In this document: positions 7,975-18,250 of the stretch, piece after piece
How the letters are laid out: each line of letters starts with the position of its first letter
Position numbering within the stretch: position 1 is the first letter of the stretch
Assembly (NCBI GenBank): GCA_947585965.1
Contig: CANPXK010000008.1
Location: 1-56,819 of the forward strand
Direction: 5' to 3'
DNA length: 56,819 nucleotides
DNA from: an uncultured Clostridia bacterium
Lineage (GTDB): Bacteria; Bacillota; Clostridia; Oscillospirales; Acutalibacteraceae
Program-made: the position numbers and the translations under genes
Notes under the pieces: model-generated
What the model was told of the DNA's origin: nothing
Seen by the model: only the letters and a program-made list of their open reading frames with translations
Databases searched by the model: none

Positions 7975-10900
7975 TTACTTTACTACCTTGATTGTACATT
8001 TTGCTGTTTTTCCGTTTGAGGTCTTTACAGTTATTACCGCAGTACCTATGCCTTTCGCCGTTATTTTTCCGTTTTTAACGGTTGCAACCTTGCTGTTGTT
8101 TGATGACCATGTTACTGTATTTATAACATTCTTGCCCGGATTGACTGTTGCCTTAAGCGTAAGTGTCTTGCCTTTTTTGAGTGTTGCGGATGTCTTACTG
8201 AGCTTAACGCTTGTCGGAAGATTTTTGACTGTCACTCTGCAGGTTGCCTTTTTATTGTTGGCTGTTTTTACTGTAATCGTTGCAGTACCCACACCCTTGG
8301 CAGTTATCTTTCCATTTGAAACGGTTACAACCTTCTTATTTGAGCTTGTCCATGTTACCTTCTTATTTGTGGCATTTGACGGATATACGGTAGCCTTAAG
8401 CGTCGTTGACTTACCCTTACCGAGTGTAACGGATGATTTGCTTAGTTTAACGCTTGTGGGATTGACCGTCTTGGGATTCTTTACGGTTATTTTGCAGGTT
8501 GCCTTTTTGTTGTTGCTTGTCTTAACCGTAATTGTAGCCGTGCCTGCTCCTTTTGCGGTAATCTTTCCGTTAGATACGGTTACAACTTTCTTGTTCGAGC
8601 TTGTCCATGTAACCTTTTTATTTGTGGCATTTGACGGATTTACTGTTGCTTTGAGCGTTGTTGACTTGCCCTTTTCAAGGCTTACGCTTGTCTTGCTGAG
8701 TTTAACGCTTGTGGGATTGACCGTCTTGGGATTCTTTACGGTTACCTTGCAGGTTGCCTTTTTGTTGTTGCTTGTCTTAACCGTAATTGTAGCCGTGCCT
8801 GCTCCCTTAGCTGTGATCTTACCGTTGGAAACGGTTACAACCTTCTTATTTGAGCTTGTCCATGTAACCTTTTTATTTGTGGCATTTGACGGATACACTG
8901 TAGCCTTAAGCGTTGTTGACTTGCCCTTTGTCAGGCTCACGCTTGTTTTGCTGAGTTTTACGCTTGTCGGATTGACCGTCTTGGGATTCTTTACGGTTAC
9001 CTTGCAGGTCGCTTTTCTGCCGTTTGAGGTTTCAGCCATTATTATTGTCATTCCGGCTGATTTTGCCGTAATTTTGCCCTTTGATACCGTTGCCACCTTT
9101 GTATTGGTACTTGTCCATTTAACGGTCTTGTTTGTGGTATTGCTTGGGCTTATAACTGCCGAGAGAGTTGTGGTCTTACCCTTTTCAAGGGTTATATCTG
9201 ATTTGTTAAGCTTTATGCTCGAAGCATTGACAACAGGATTTTTTACTGTAACCTTACACGTTGCTTTTTTACCATTAACGGTTTTTGCCGTTATAGTAGC
9301 TGTTCCGGCTGCTTTAGCCGTAATTTTACCGTTTGATACTGTTGCAACTTTCGTATCGGAGCTTGTCCATGTTACGGTTTTGTCTGTCGCATTACTCGGG
9401 GTTATCGTTGCCTTTATTGTTGTTGACTTGCCCTTTTCAAGATTTACGCTTGTCTTGCTGAGTTTTATTCCTGTTACTGCAACATCAGGATTGGTTACCG
9501 TAACTTTACACGTTGCTTTTTTACCATTAACGGATTCTGCTGTTATAGTAGCCGTTCCGGCTGATTTAGCCGTAATTTTACCGCCTGATACTGTTGCAAC
9601 TTTCGTATCGGAGCTTGTCCATGTTACGGTTTTGTCTGTCGCATTACTCGGAGTTACCGTTGCGGTTATTGTTGTTGTCTTGCCCTTTTCAAGATTTACG
9701 CTTGTCTTGCTGAGTTTTATTTCTGTTACTTCAACAATCGGCTCCTTTACCGTTACGGTGCAGGTTGTTTTGATACCGTTTGCGGCTTCTGCCGTTATTA
9801 CTGCCGTACCAACTCCGACAGCACTTACTGTTCCGTCTGATACAACTGCAACTTTATCGTTGTCTGTTGTCCATTTTACTGTCTTATCCGTTGCATCATC
9901 GGGAGTTATAGTAGCTGTCAGTTTCTCGGTTTTACCTTTTTCAATGTTTACAGATGTTTTATTTAACTCTATCTTTTCGGGAGATACAACAACTGTAACC
10001 TCACAGCTTGCTTTCAGACCATTATTGGTGATTGCTGTTATTGTTGCCGTGCCTGCACCTACTGCGGTAACAGTTCCATCCTCAACAGCAGCTACTTCAC
10101 TGTTGTCCGTTGTCCATGTTATTGTCTTATCAGTGGCATTGTCCGGAGTTATTGTTGCCGTCAGTGTTTCGGTTTTTCCTTTTTCAAGGCTCAGGCTTGT
10201 CTTGTTAAGTTTTATGCCAACTACAGGGTTGTTCGGCTCCTCACTCGGTTCCTCACTTGGCTCTTCGCTCGGCTCTTCACTCGGTTCCTCGCTTGGATCT
10301 TCACTCGGCTCTTCGCTTGGCTCTTCACTCGGTTCCTCGCTTGGCTCTTCACTCGGTTCCTCGCTCGGCTCTTCACTCGGCTCCTCGCTCGGCTCCTCAC
10401 TCGGTTCTTCTTCTGACGGCTCATCTATTGATGGCTCATCGGGAATATTAGCATCAGGACCTACATCTACAAATTTGAGATTTCCGTCAGGAGCAGTATA
10501 GAAATAAGCTACCTGCCAAGTCTCGAAATCCGAACCGTTTGTGTTAAGTATAATGTGTACATTCTTACCATTCTCCGGTAATGTGCAATTTGTCTGGCTG
10601 TTCTGTGTACGACCTTCAGCTGCTTCATACACACACCAACTATAGTCCCAATTACCGTCTGCACGAATTCTGAAACCCCAATCCGCTAATATATCACCTA
10701 TGTTAGCACAATATACCCCGTGTGTAAGCTCTGTCATAGCGACATCGCCGCTCCACCCGTTGAAGTCACCTATTGCACCGTAAGTATGATCCTCTGCTGA
10801 AAAATATCCGCTCTTGTCGCCGCCTTCATCGGGAAGTGCAAAATAAGCTACTGACCAAGTGTTAATATCCGCACCGTTAGTGTCGAGAAGTACAACAATC

Positions 10901-12075
10901 TCCGAAGTACTGTCCAAAGTGATTGAGCAGTTTGTCTGGCTGTTTAATGTACGATCTTCTGCTGCCTCATAGACACCCCAACTGTAATCCCAAGCTCTGT
11001 CAAGACGAATCTTAAAGTCATAGCTGCCTGCTTCAACATCCTCAATTACACCTACATAGATACCGTCACCGTCTTCGTCTGTCATACCGGCTATATCATC
11101 TGACCAACTATTAAAACCGCCAATAACTCCCATGGTATGTCCTTCAAGAAAACCTCTATACGGCTCATCTATTGACGGTTCTTCTTCTGACGGCTCGTCT
11201 ATTGACGGCTCATCTATTGACGGCTCATCGGGAATATCAGTGTTAGGACCTACATCTACAAATTTGAGATTCCCGTTCGTATCAGTATAGAAATAAGCTA
11301 CCTGCCAAGTCTGGAAATCAGAACCGTTTGTGTTAAGTATAATGTGTACATTCTTACCATCTTCAGTTAATGAGCAGTTGGTCTGGCTGTTCTGTGTACG
11401 ATCCTCGAATTCCTCATATACACCCCAGCTCCAATCCCATTCACCGTCTGCACGAATTCTGAAACCCTGACCTGCAGCTATATCACCTATGTTAGCACAA
11501 TATACTCCGTGTGTAAGCTCTGTCATAGCAACATCGCCGCTCCATGCGTTGAAGTCACCTATTGCACCGTAAGTATGATCCTCTGCTGCAAAATATCCGC
11601 TCTTGTCGCCGCCTTCATCGGGGAGTGCAAAATAAGCTACTAACCAAGTGTTAGCATCCTCACCGTTAGTATCGAGAAGTACAACTATCTCCGAGGTACT
11701 GCCCAAAGTGATTGAGCAGTTTGTCTGGCTGTTGAATGTACGATCCTCTGCTGCATCATAGACACCCCAACTGTAATCCCAACCACTGTCAAGACGAATC
11801 TTAAAGTCATAGCTGCCTGCTTCAACGTCCTCGATTACACCTGCATAGATACCGTCACCGTCATCATCGGACATTGAAACAACATCTTCAGTCCAATCAT
11901 TAAACGAACCGATAACGCCCATTGTGTGACCTTCGAGATCTGCCTTTGAAAAATCCTCAGGCAGAATGTCAGCTGCTGATACAGTAATAGCAGAAACCGC
12001 AGTAAATGAACTCATAAGTGCTGCTGCTAATGCTAAACTTACAGTTTTTCTTGCTTTTTCTTTAAAACCGTTCAT
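7975..12075 (-). CDS. Large secreted modular protein: four CBM-X25-like modules, Pro/Ser/Glu spacer, nine Big_2 domains
   Basis: Exported protein of 1366 residues from the ATG at 12075, six bases after GGAGG; an ATG two codons upstream touches the ribosome site. A signal peptide ends around VSA-ADI. Four related modules begin near residues 47, 163, 308 and 425, alternating the types HTMGVIGSFNDW and HTYGAIGDFNAW. Each has paired aromatics (WDYSWGVY) like starch-binding X25/E-set modules. A linker of EPSEEPSE units covers about 545-615. Nine Ig-like Big_2 repeats of about 84 residues (KLSKTSVNLEKGK..., VTWTSSNKKV, GTATITV) fill the rest. No LPxTG motif, SLH or dockerin is evident. Role inferred: surface adhesin or polysaccharide-binding protein. 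The repeats create a long antisense open frame that is not a gene. Confidence 0.85.
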   Translation of the reverse strand: MNGFKEKARKTVSLALAAALMSSFTAVSAITVSAADILPEDFSKADLEGHTMGVIGSFNDWTEDVVSMSDDDGDGIYAGVIEDVEAGSYDFKIRLDSGWDYSWGVYDAAEDRTFNSQTNCSITLGSTSEIVVLLDTNGEDANTWLVAYFALPDEGGDKSGYFAAEDHTYGAIGDFNAWSGDVAMTELTHGVYCANIGDIAAGQGFRIRADGEWDWSWGVYEEFEDRTQNSQTNCSLTEDGKNVHIILNTNGSDFQTWQVAYFYTDTNGNLKFVDVGPNTDIPDEPSIDEPSIDEPSEEEPSIDEPYRGFLEGHTMGVIGGFNSWSDDIAGMTDEDGDGIYVGVIEDVEAGSYDFKIRLDRAWDYSWGVYEAAEDRTLNSQTNCSITLDSTSEIVVLLDTNGADINTWSVAYFALPDEGGDKSGYFSAEDHTYGAIGDFNGWSGDVAMTELTHGVYCANIGDILADWGFRIRADGNWDYSWCVYEAAEGRTQNSQTNCTLPENGKNVHIILNTNGSDFETWQVAYFYTAPDGNLKFVDVGPDANIPDEPSIDEPSEEEPSEEPSEEPSEEPSEEPSEEPSEEPSEEPSEEPSEDPSEEPSEEPSEEPSEEPSEEPNNPVVGIKLNKTSLSLEKGKTETLTATITPDNATDKTITWTTDNSEVAAVEDGTVTAVGAGTATITAITNNGLKASCEVTVVVSPEKIELNKTSVNIEKGKTEKLTATITPDDATDKTVKWTTDNDKVAVVSDGTVSAVGVGTAVITAEAANGIKTTCTVTVKEPIVEVTEIKLSKTSVNLEKGKTTTITATVTPSNATDKTVTWTSSDTKVATVSGGKITAKSAGTATITAESVNGKKATCKVTVTNPDVAVTGIKLSKTSVNLEKGKSTTIKATITPSNATDKTVTWTSSDTKVATVSNGKITAKAAGTATITAKTVNGKKATCKVTVKNPVVNASSIKLNKSDITLEKGKTTTLSAVISPSNTTNKTVKWTSTNTKVATVSKGKITAKSAGMTIIMAETSNGRKATCKVTVKNPKTVNPTSVKLSKTSVSLTKGKSTTLKATVYPSNATNKKVTWTSSNKKVVTVSNGKITAKGAGTATITVKTSNNKKATCKVTVKNPKTVNPTSVKLSKTSVSLEKGKSTTLKATVNPSNATNKKVTWTSSNKKVVTVSNGKITAKGAGTATITVKTSNNKKATCKITVKNPKTVNPTSVKLSKSSVTLGKGKSTTLKATVYPSNATNKKVTWTSSNKKVVTVSNGKITAKGVGTATITVKTANNKKATCRVTVKNLPTSVKLSKTSATLKKGKTLTLKATVNPGKNVINTVTWSSNNSKVATVKNGKITAKGIGTAVITVKTSNGKTAKCTIKVVK

Positions 12076-12153
12076 AATCATCCTCCGTCCGTAAATAATT
12101 CCAATATCTCACATCATACCTATCAATAGCATAAATAGAGAAATATTTACATA

Positions 12154-12182
12154 ATTATATCACAACATATATTAAAATTCAA
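12154..12182 (-). promoter_or_regulatory. Sigma-A-type promoter of the surface-protein gene
   Basis: On the minus strand TTGAAT (12182-12177), a 17-bp spacer and TATAAT (12159-12154), about 80 bp before the start codon. The surrounding 156-bp gap after mfd is strongly AT-rich. Confidence 0.75.
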
Positions 12183-12237
12183 CTAAATAAATTGTATTTT
12201 TTAACTATATTTATTCTAAAATACATATACCCGAATA

Positions 12238-15200
12238 CTATTGCATTATTTTTGTCTGAAATATAACGCTCAATGCATCCCCCGCTCTTTCTCCGGGTTC
12301 AATTTTTATGCGGATATGAGGCTTTGCTCCCATATCAAGACTTGCCCGTCTTCCGAGCCTTCCCATATTCTCCATAATATCAGCGGCACCTTCACAGCGT
12401 ATTTCCGGAAAATATATGCATATGTGACCATCGCGTTCGTGTATCGCCGACACTCCCTTCTGATGTGCCTTACTTCTTACAAGGGCGACATTGATAAGAC
12501 CCTCAACCGTCTTCGGTATATCCCCAAAACGATCTATCATCTCATCTATAACATCTCCTGCATCCTCATTCGTGCGGATATCCGCAATCCGTCTGTACAT
12601 CTCAAGACGATGACTCAGATTTTCAATATAATCCTCGGGTATGTGTGCATCCTCCTGAATATCAATGACACAATCATTTTCATCACTATGCGGTTTTTCA
12701 CCCTTTGCCTCGCTCACAGCTTCTCCGAGAAGCTTCATATACATATCATATCCTACATCCGTCATATGTCCGTGTTGGCTCGCTCCGAACATATCACCTG
12801 CACCTCTGATTTCAAGGTCACGCAGCGCTATTTTAAATCCCGAACCGAATTCCGTAAATTCTCTTATAGCTTCAAGCCTTTTCTGTGATATTTCGCTCAG
12901 CGCCTTATTTGCCGCAAAGGTAAAATATGCATACGCTCTCCTGCTCGACCTTCCGACTCTGCCCCTCAACTGATGCAGCTGGGAAAGTCCCATTCGATCC
13001 GCATTTTCTATTATAAGTGTATTAGCACTCGGAATATCAACCCCTGTTTCAATAATTGTTGTGCTTACAAGTACATTTATTTCCTGCTCAAGCATTTTTC
13101 TCCATACCTCGGAAAGCTCCGATTCACTCATTTTTCCATGCCCGAACCCTACCTTGGCTTCAGGTATTGATTTCGCTATATCCGCAGCCTTTTGCTCTAT
13201 TCCCTCAACACGGTTATAAAGATAAAATACCTGTCCGCCCCTCCTCAGCTCACGGCGTATTGCTTCATTGATAACCGCCTCGTCGTATTCAAGTACATAT
13301 GACTGCACGGGATGTCTGTCCTGCGGTGCTTCCTCGAGTGTCGACATATCCCTGACTCCCGACATAGCCATATTAAGCGTTCTCGGAATAGGAGTAGCCG
13401 AAAGTGTGAGTATATCCACTCCCTTATATAATCCCTTAAAATTTTCTTTCTGTTCAACCCCGAATCTTTGCTCCTCGTCAATTATAACAAGTCCTATATC
13501 GTAGAATTCTATTTCCTTGCGAATAAGACTGTGTGTACCTACTACCATATCTATATCACCGCGATGAAGCTTTTTTATTATTTCTTCCCTTTGTGCAGGT
13601 GTTCTGAATCTTGAAAGTAATTCTATCTTTATCGGATAGCCCTCAAACCTCCTGAGTATAGTCTGGTAATGCTGCCATGCAAGAATAGTTGTGGGGACAA
13701 GCATGGCACATTGCTTTCCGTCCGTTATACACTTAAATGCCGCTCTCAGTGCAACCTCGGTCTTTCCGAATCCGACATCACCGCAAAGAAGTCTGTCCAT
13801 AGGAACAGGTCTTTCCATATCCTCCTTTATCTCGGCTATACAGCGTTTCTGATCCTCCGTTTCCTCATATTCAAATTTCTGCTCAAAATCCCTCTGCCAT
13901 TCGTTATCCCCGGAAAAGGCAAAACCCTTTGCCTTCATTCTTTCCGAATACATTTTTATCATCTTGTCCGCAATATCCTTAACAGCTTTTCTTACCCTTG
14001 ACTTGGATTTCTGCCATTCATTTCCTCCGAGTCTGCTGAGTCTTACAGCGGAATCCTCTTTCGGACCTATATATTTGGATATCATATCAAGCTGAGTAAC
14101 AGGCACATAAAGACTGTCGCCCTTTGCATATTTTATTATGATGTAGTCTTTCACCACTCCATGTATTTCCTTTTTCTGTACACCCTCGAACAGTCCTATG
14201 CCATGCGTGCTGTGTACAACATAATCCCCCGGAGAAAGCTCCGAAAGACTGAATAAAGCACCCTTTTTTTTCTTTTTTCTGCTGTCCTTATGTGTTGCCG
14301 CCACAACTCTTGAGTGTGTTATAAGCGTGAAGTGTGCGGACGGATATTCAAAGCTTGCACTAAGGCTGCCCTCTGTGACGTATATGCCCTTTTCCTCAAT
14401 CTTTGCATCCGTAGACAACAGACGGACATTAATATTTTTTTCAAGAAGGTCATTGTACACATTTTCGGTATTCTTTTTTGTTCCTGCAAGAATAATACAG
14501 GTCTTATCCCGTCCTGTAATGTCAAGCTCCTCACAAAGCACCGATATTGAGCCGCTCCATAGTGAAAGCTGTTTTGCAGTAAAATTAACAAGCTCCCTTA
14601 GAGGTAGTTCACAGCTTCCTCTTGCAAAATTATCCGTAAATACCGTATCTCTTTCGGAAAGATAAAGCAGATGATCCTGCCATTCCTTCATAAATCTGTC
14701 AAGACCTCTGCAAAGGATTCCCTCCTTTTTATAATCAGCCATATCCTCGCTCCACTGCATAAGAACAGATCTCACTCTGTCCTTAAGAACCGGCTGTTCG
14801 GAAACAAATACAATCTCATTATCATCGAAGTAATCATATAAAACCGCCGGTTCATCATATATGAGGGAATAATATTTATCGGCAGATGTAAGTCTTGCTC
14901 CGCTTCTTATAATATCAGCTTCCTCTTTCATTATTTCCTTTGCCTTTGCCGAATATTTATCACGGAGAGATGACGCTTTTTTCTCTATTTTTTCTGCAAG
15001 AATAACCTTATCATCGTATAATATTTCACTTGACGGGGTAATCGAAAATTCCTCTATCCTGTTTGTCCTGCGTTGTGTTACAGTATCAAATTCGGATATT
15101 GTATCAATCTCATCTCCCCAGAATTCCACACGGTAGGGCTGATTTGCCGACGGCATAAATACATCCAGTATTCCTCCTCTGACGGAAAACTGACCGCTTC

Positions 15201-15702
15201 CCTCCACCTGCTCCGCTCTGACATATCCGCAGGCAATAAGTATTCTCACAAGCTCACTGAGAGAAATTTCCTCCCCCTCACGAATGACGGCTATATTTTT
15301 CTTAAGCACATCGGGAGGAACGGTATATTGCAGAGCCGCATCGGCACAAGCCACAATAACATCACATTCTCCTCCTGTAAAAGAACAGAGTGCACCGATT
15401 CTCTGATGAATAAATTCACCCGAAACTCCGGTATATTCACGAAAAGTAAAATCTCTGGCGGGATAATATACAGCTCTGATACCCATTTCATTTATATCTG
15501 TGCAAATTCTCGATGCTTCTGTTTCGTCTGCCGCAATAACGAGCGCACGTCTTTTCAGCCGCCTGCACATTGAATAAATAAGGTGTGCCTTATGTATGCC
15601 TGAAAGACCGGTAGCCATAACAGGTGTAGCACCCTTTTCAACTGCTCTTTCAAGTGTTCTGTATTCCTCAGTTCCCCAAAGTATATCATCTAAAAATTTC
15701 AT
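12238..15702 (-). CDS. mfd: Transcription-repair coupling factor Mfd
   Basis: DNA translocase that removes stalled RNA polymerase and recruits UvrA; 1154 residues, full length. In order: UvrB-like N-terminal module, RNA-polymerase-interacting CarD-like domain starting near 487 (GDYVVHSTHGIGLFEG), Walker A CGDVGFGKTEV near 637, DEEQ box VIIDEEQRFGV near 742, helicase motif VI region QLRGRVGRSSRRAYAY, and a TRCF C-terminal domain. It lies downstream of pth on the same strand, the usual Firmicute order pth-mfd. The hairpin at 15743-15775 lies between them. Confidence 0.97.
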   Translation of the reverse strand: MKFLDDILWGTEEYRTLERAVEKGATPVMATGLSGIHKAHLIYSMCRRLKRRALVIAADETEASRICTDINEMGIRAVYYPARDFTFREYTGVSGEFIHQRIGALCSFTGGECDVIVACADAALQYTVPPDVLKKNIAVIREGEEISLSELVRILIACGYVRAEQVEGSGQFSVRGGILDVFMPSANQPYRVEFWGDEIDTISEFDTVTQRRTNRIEEFSITPSSEILYDDKVILAEKIEKKASSLRDKYSAKAKEIMKEEADIIRSGARLTSADKYYSLIYDEPAVLYDYFDDNEIVFVSEQPVLKDRVRSVLMQWSEDMADYKKEGILCRGLDRFMKEWQDHLLYLSERDTVFTDNFARGSCELPLRELVNFTAKQLSLWSGSISVLCEELDITGRDKTCIILAGTKKNTENVYNDLLEKNINVRLLSTDAKIEEKGIYVTEGSLSASFEYPSAHFTLITHSRVVAATHKDSRKKKKKGALFSLSELSPGDYVVHSTHGIGLFEGVQKKEIHGVVKDYIIIKYAKGDSLYVPVTQLDMISKYIGPKEDSAVRLSRLGGNEWQKSKSRVRKAVKDIADKMIKMYSERMKAKGFAFSGDNEWQRDFEQKFEYEETEDQKRCIAEIKEDMERPVPMDRLLCGDVGFGKTEVALRAAFKCITDGKQCAMLVPTTILAWQHYQTILRRFEGYPIKIELLSRFRTPAQREEIIKKLHRGDIDMVVGTHSLIRKEIEFYDIGLVIIDEEQRFGVEQKENFKGLYKGVDILTLSATPIPRTLNMAMSGVRDMSTLEEAPQDRHPVQSYVLEYDEAVINEAIRRELRRGGQVFYLYNRVEGIEQKAADIAKSIPEAKVGFGHGKMSESELSEVWRKMLEQEINVLVSTTIIETGVDIPSANTLIIENADRMGLSQLHQLRGRVGRSSRRAYAYFTFAANKALSEISQKRLEAIREFTEFGSGFKIALRDLEIRGAGDMFGASQHGHMTDVGYDMYMKLLGEAVSEAKGEKPHSDENDCVIDIQEDAHIPEDYIENLSHRLEMYRRIADIRTNEDAGDVIDEMIDRFGDIPKTVEGLINVALVRSKAHQKGVSAIHERDGHICIYFPEIRCEGAADIMENMGRLGRRASLDMGAKPHIRIKIEPGERAGDALSVIFQTKIMQ

Positions 15703-15742
15703 ATATTTCTCCTAAAAATCATTAATTTCAAGAACGCACTTT

Positions 15743-15775
15743 TACCGCAAAAGGAGTATCTCCCCCCTTGCGGTA
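15743..15775. terminator. Intergenic hairpin between pth and mfd
   Basis: Arms TACCGCAA and TTGCGGTA enclose an inner AAGGAG/CTCCCC-like pair. A T-rich stretch follows on the plus strand only; on the minus strand, the direction of both genes, no T run follows. It may be a processing hairpin rather than a terminator. Confidence 0.45.
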
Positions 15776-15863
15776 TAGTATCTTTATTTTATTTTATCAA
15801 AAATTCTCGGATTTCGCATTTAAAATCTCCGGGCTTCGGCAAATTATATTGCACCCTTAATCA

Positions 15864-16460
15864 TTAATTGAACAGATTCATCGCCTTATCCGTCTGACCG
15901 TCAATCATAAGCTCAACAGCCTGACTTGCCTTATCGGCTGACTGCATCATGATTTTCATTTCATCCTCTGTAAAGTGCGACAATACCCAATCGGCAAGGT
16001 TCCATCTCTCCGGCTTATGTCCCACTCCGAGCTTTATTCTCGGAAACATATCACTGCCCGTGAGATAAATAATGTTCTTAATTCCGTTATGTCCTCCGTC
16101 ACTGCCCTTGCGGCGTATCCTCATCCTTCCCACATCAAGAGATATATCGTCAAATATTACAATGACCCTTTCCGGCGGAAGCTTATAAAAGCTCATTGCC
16201 TCTTTGACGGCAAGTCCGGAGTTATTCATATAGGTTGATGGCTTCATAAGCAGGACCTTTCTATCGGCTATCGTGCACGAGGTGACAAGAGATTTATATT
16301 TTATCCTGTCAATTCTTACTCCAAGCTTATCGGCAAGAAAATCGACAGCAATAAATCCGGCATTGTGTCGGGTATTTTCATATTCTCTTCCGCTGTTTCC
16401 CAGACCGACAACTATATAGTCTATTCCGGATGAAAGAGATTCTTTTTTTTTAAAAAACAT
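15864..16460 (-). CDS. pth: Peptidyl-tRNA hydrolase
   Basis: Releases peptides from prematurely dropped peptidyl-tRNA. The protein has 198 residues, with the Pth signatures YIVVGLGNSGREYENTRHNAGF (catalytic H32), MKPSTYMNNSG and FDDISLDVGRMRIRRKGSDGGHNG. The first 12 residues (MFFKKKESLSSG) extend beyond most homologues, but the ATG has GGGGG 8 bases upstream. It lies 16 bp after the membrane glycosyltransferase gene. Confidence 0.96.
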   Translation of the reverse strand: MFFKKKESLSSGIDYIVVGLGNSGREYENTRHNAGFIAVDFLADKLGVRIDRIKYKSLVTSCTIADRKVLLMKPSTYMNNSGLAVKEAMSFYKLPPERVIVIFDDISLDVGRMRIRRKGSDGGHNGIKNIIYLTGSDMFPRIKLGVGHKPERWNLADWVLSHFTEDEMKIMMQSADKASQAVELMIDGQTDKAMNLFN

Positions 16461-16476
16461 CAGTCAATCCCCCATT

Positions 16477-18207
16477 TTAAGCCGCAAATATATGATAATA
16501 AAATATGACGGATGCACAGGAATACATAAAAATAAATTCTATAAGGCACGTTTCCGCGGCATAGGTTATATACTGATTCTTCATTTTAGAATTTGCTAAC
16601 AGATTTTTCGCCTTTCCGAAGAAAAATCCTCCGATAACGATAAGCGGAACCGCATAGCGGATATTCTCTGTGCAGACGTGCGGGAACTGTATACAGAACA
16701 CATAATATGAAATAAAAATTACTCCATATATAATTCCAATGAATATTTTGTGGATAACATTCATTGTTTTGTCATTTACAAATACATATATCATTGCAAT
16801 AAACCCTACAATTCCGACAATAACGGCGGACCAGAACAAAAGCTTATCCCAGCCATCAACCATAGGATAATTTTTTACGGTAAAAAGCTCATCAAAACAT
16901 GAGGTCTTGAACAAAGCAACAAGCGGATTGTATTCGTTATATTTACCGTCATACATTGTAAACTGATCCCCAACATTTTCAAACTGCATGGGATTAAAAT
17001 CAAACAACCGCCTTGCAATAGATATATTTCCTACATACTGTTGACTTGTTTCGGGAAGCTCCATAACATACGTTATAGGAACACCGTGGCTGATAAGATT
17101 TCTTATCCCCCACCATAAACCGAGGGGCGCACATATTCCCAGAAATGCTGCAAACTGTGCTATATACTTTTTTATATCCTTGAGGTTCTTGAAAAATACA
17201 TATATAAATATAAATGCGATAGCAGGTGTTACCATCCATACAGAAAGCTTTGTCATCATTCCCAAACCGACACAAAGGGCTATACATATTATCCTTTTAA
17301 AGCTTCTGCTTTCATACCAATACAGAGTATTAACCAAGGCACCGAGCATGAATGTTACTGAAAGTATATCATTGTTTATACTTCCCGATAGAATAATAAA
17401 TGTAGGACAAAATATTACAACAGCCATCGCGGCACAAAGACCATTGCCGTCAAGTCCGAGTTTGCGGAAAAGCTTATAGCTGAGTATCATACAGCAGCAG
17501 GAATAGAATAATGTAAGGATCTGTATATTTTCCCAGACATAATCCTGACTTATTCCCATAATTGACTGTATCTTTACCCATATTGCCGCAATGATATGAT
17601 GCAGCGGCGGGTGATAAAACTGATATACCTCACGCACATCAAAATCCGGCAATGAAGCATTATTTAATATATATGCAATATATCCCAGATGACCGTCCAT
17701 TTCCTCGATGCTTCCGGCGTCATGCTGCTTTCTGTATATCGTTATAGTCATTATATAAGCAAGCCTTATCAAAAAACCAAGAACGAGCATAAGAAATATA
17801 AATTTTTTTGTGGTCATTTGCCTTGTTGAAAAAAGATATATTGCCGCCGAAATTGCAATAACTATTCCTGTGAATAATATTACAAGCTGCGGCTTATTGC
17901 TCATGCTCAGCACATATCCGAAAACCAACGACAGAAAAGCACACGCTCCGTATAAGGCCGCTTTAACGGTTTTCTTTTTTTGTAGTTTATCTCTGTGGAT
18001 TATATACAAACATACAAAAATCCCGCTAAAGAAAAATATCAACACGGGAATTGCAGCATTAAACAGGGGCAGTTTACCCTCAATGGTTATTGAAATACAG
18101 AAAAAACAGACCATTGCCGCCATTATGAACGGATGACGGCACCAATCTTTTACAGTATAGTAAATATCAGGTTTACTATCGTACCTTGATGTTTCATTAT
18201 TATTCAT
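16477..18207 (-). CDS. GT39/ArnT-like polytopic membrane glycosyltransferase
   Basis: Integral membrane protein of 576 residues with about 11-12 hydrophobic helices. The first large extracytoplasmic loop carries DAGSIEEMDGHLGYIAYI followed by EVYQFYHPPLHHIIAAIW. This acidic-plus-HPPL arrangement is seen in the ArnT/PMT/RgtA-type superfamily, which moves sugars from polyprenyl-phosphate donors. It sits with an FAD mutase/oxidoreductase and a GtrA protein, a set implying lipid-linked sugar transfer to the cell envelope. Acceptor and sugar are unknown. Confidence 0.75.
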   Translation of the reverse strand: MNNNETSRYDSKPDIYYTVKDWCRHPFIMAAMVCFFCISITIEGKLPLFNAAIPVLIFFFSGIFVCLYIIHRDKLQKKKTVKAALYGACAFLSLVFGYVLSMSNKPQLVILFTGIVIAISAAIYLFSTRQMTTKKFIFLMLVLGFLIRLAYIMTITIYRKQHDAGSIEEMDGHLGYIAYILNNASLPDFDVREVYQFYHPPLHHIIAAIWVKIQSIMGISQDYVWENIQILTLFYSCCCMILSYKLFRKLGLDGNGLCAAMAVVIFCPTFIILSGSINNDILSVTFMLGALVNTLYWYESRSFKRIICIALCVGLGMMTKLSVWMVTPAIAFIFIYVFFKNLKDIKKYIAQFAAFLGICAPLGLWWGIRNLISHGVPITYVMELPETSQQYVGNISIARRLFDFNPMQFENVGDQFTMYDGKYNEYNPLVALFKTSCFDELFTVKNYPMVDGWDKLLFWSAVIVGIVGFIAMIYVFVNDKTMNVIHKIFIGIIYGVIFISYYVFCIQFPHVCTENIRYAVPLIVIGGFFFGKAKNLLANSKMKNQYITYAAETCLIEFIFMYSCASVIFYYHIFAA

Positions 18208-18250
18208 AATATTACTCCATTATCATTTCTTAGAATAACTCATAAATAAA

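Noticed and set aside
7988-10501. An 837-codon open frame antisense to the surface-protein gene
   Set aside because: It mirrors the Big_2 and EPSE repeats of the sense gene (for example GSSLGSSLGSS opposite EEPSEEPS), has no ribosome site and shows repetitive hydrophobic nonsense. The sense frame has a signal peptide, promoter and known domains.
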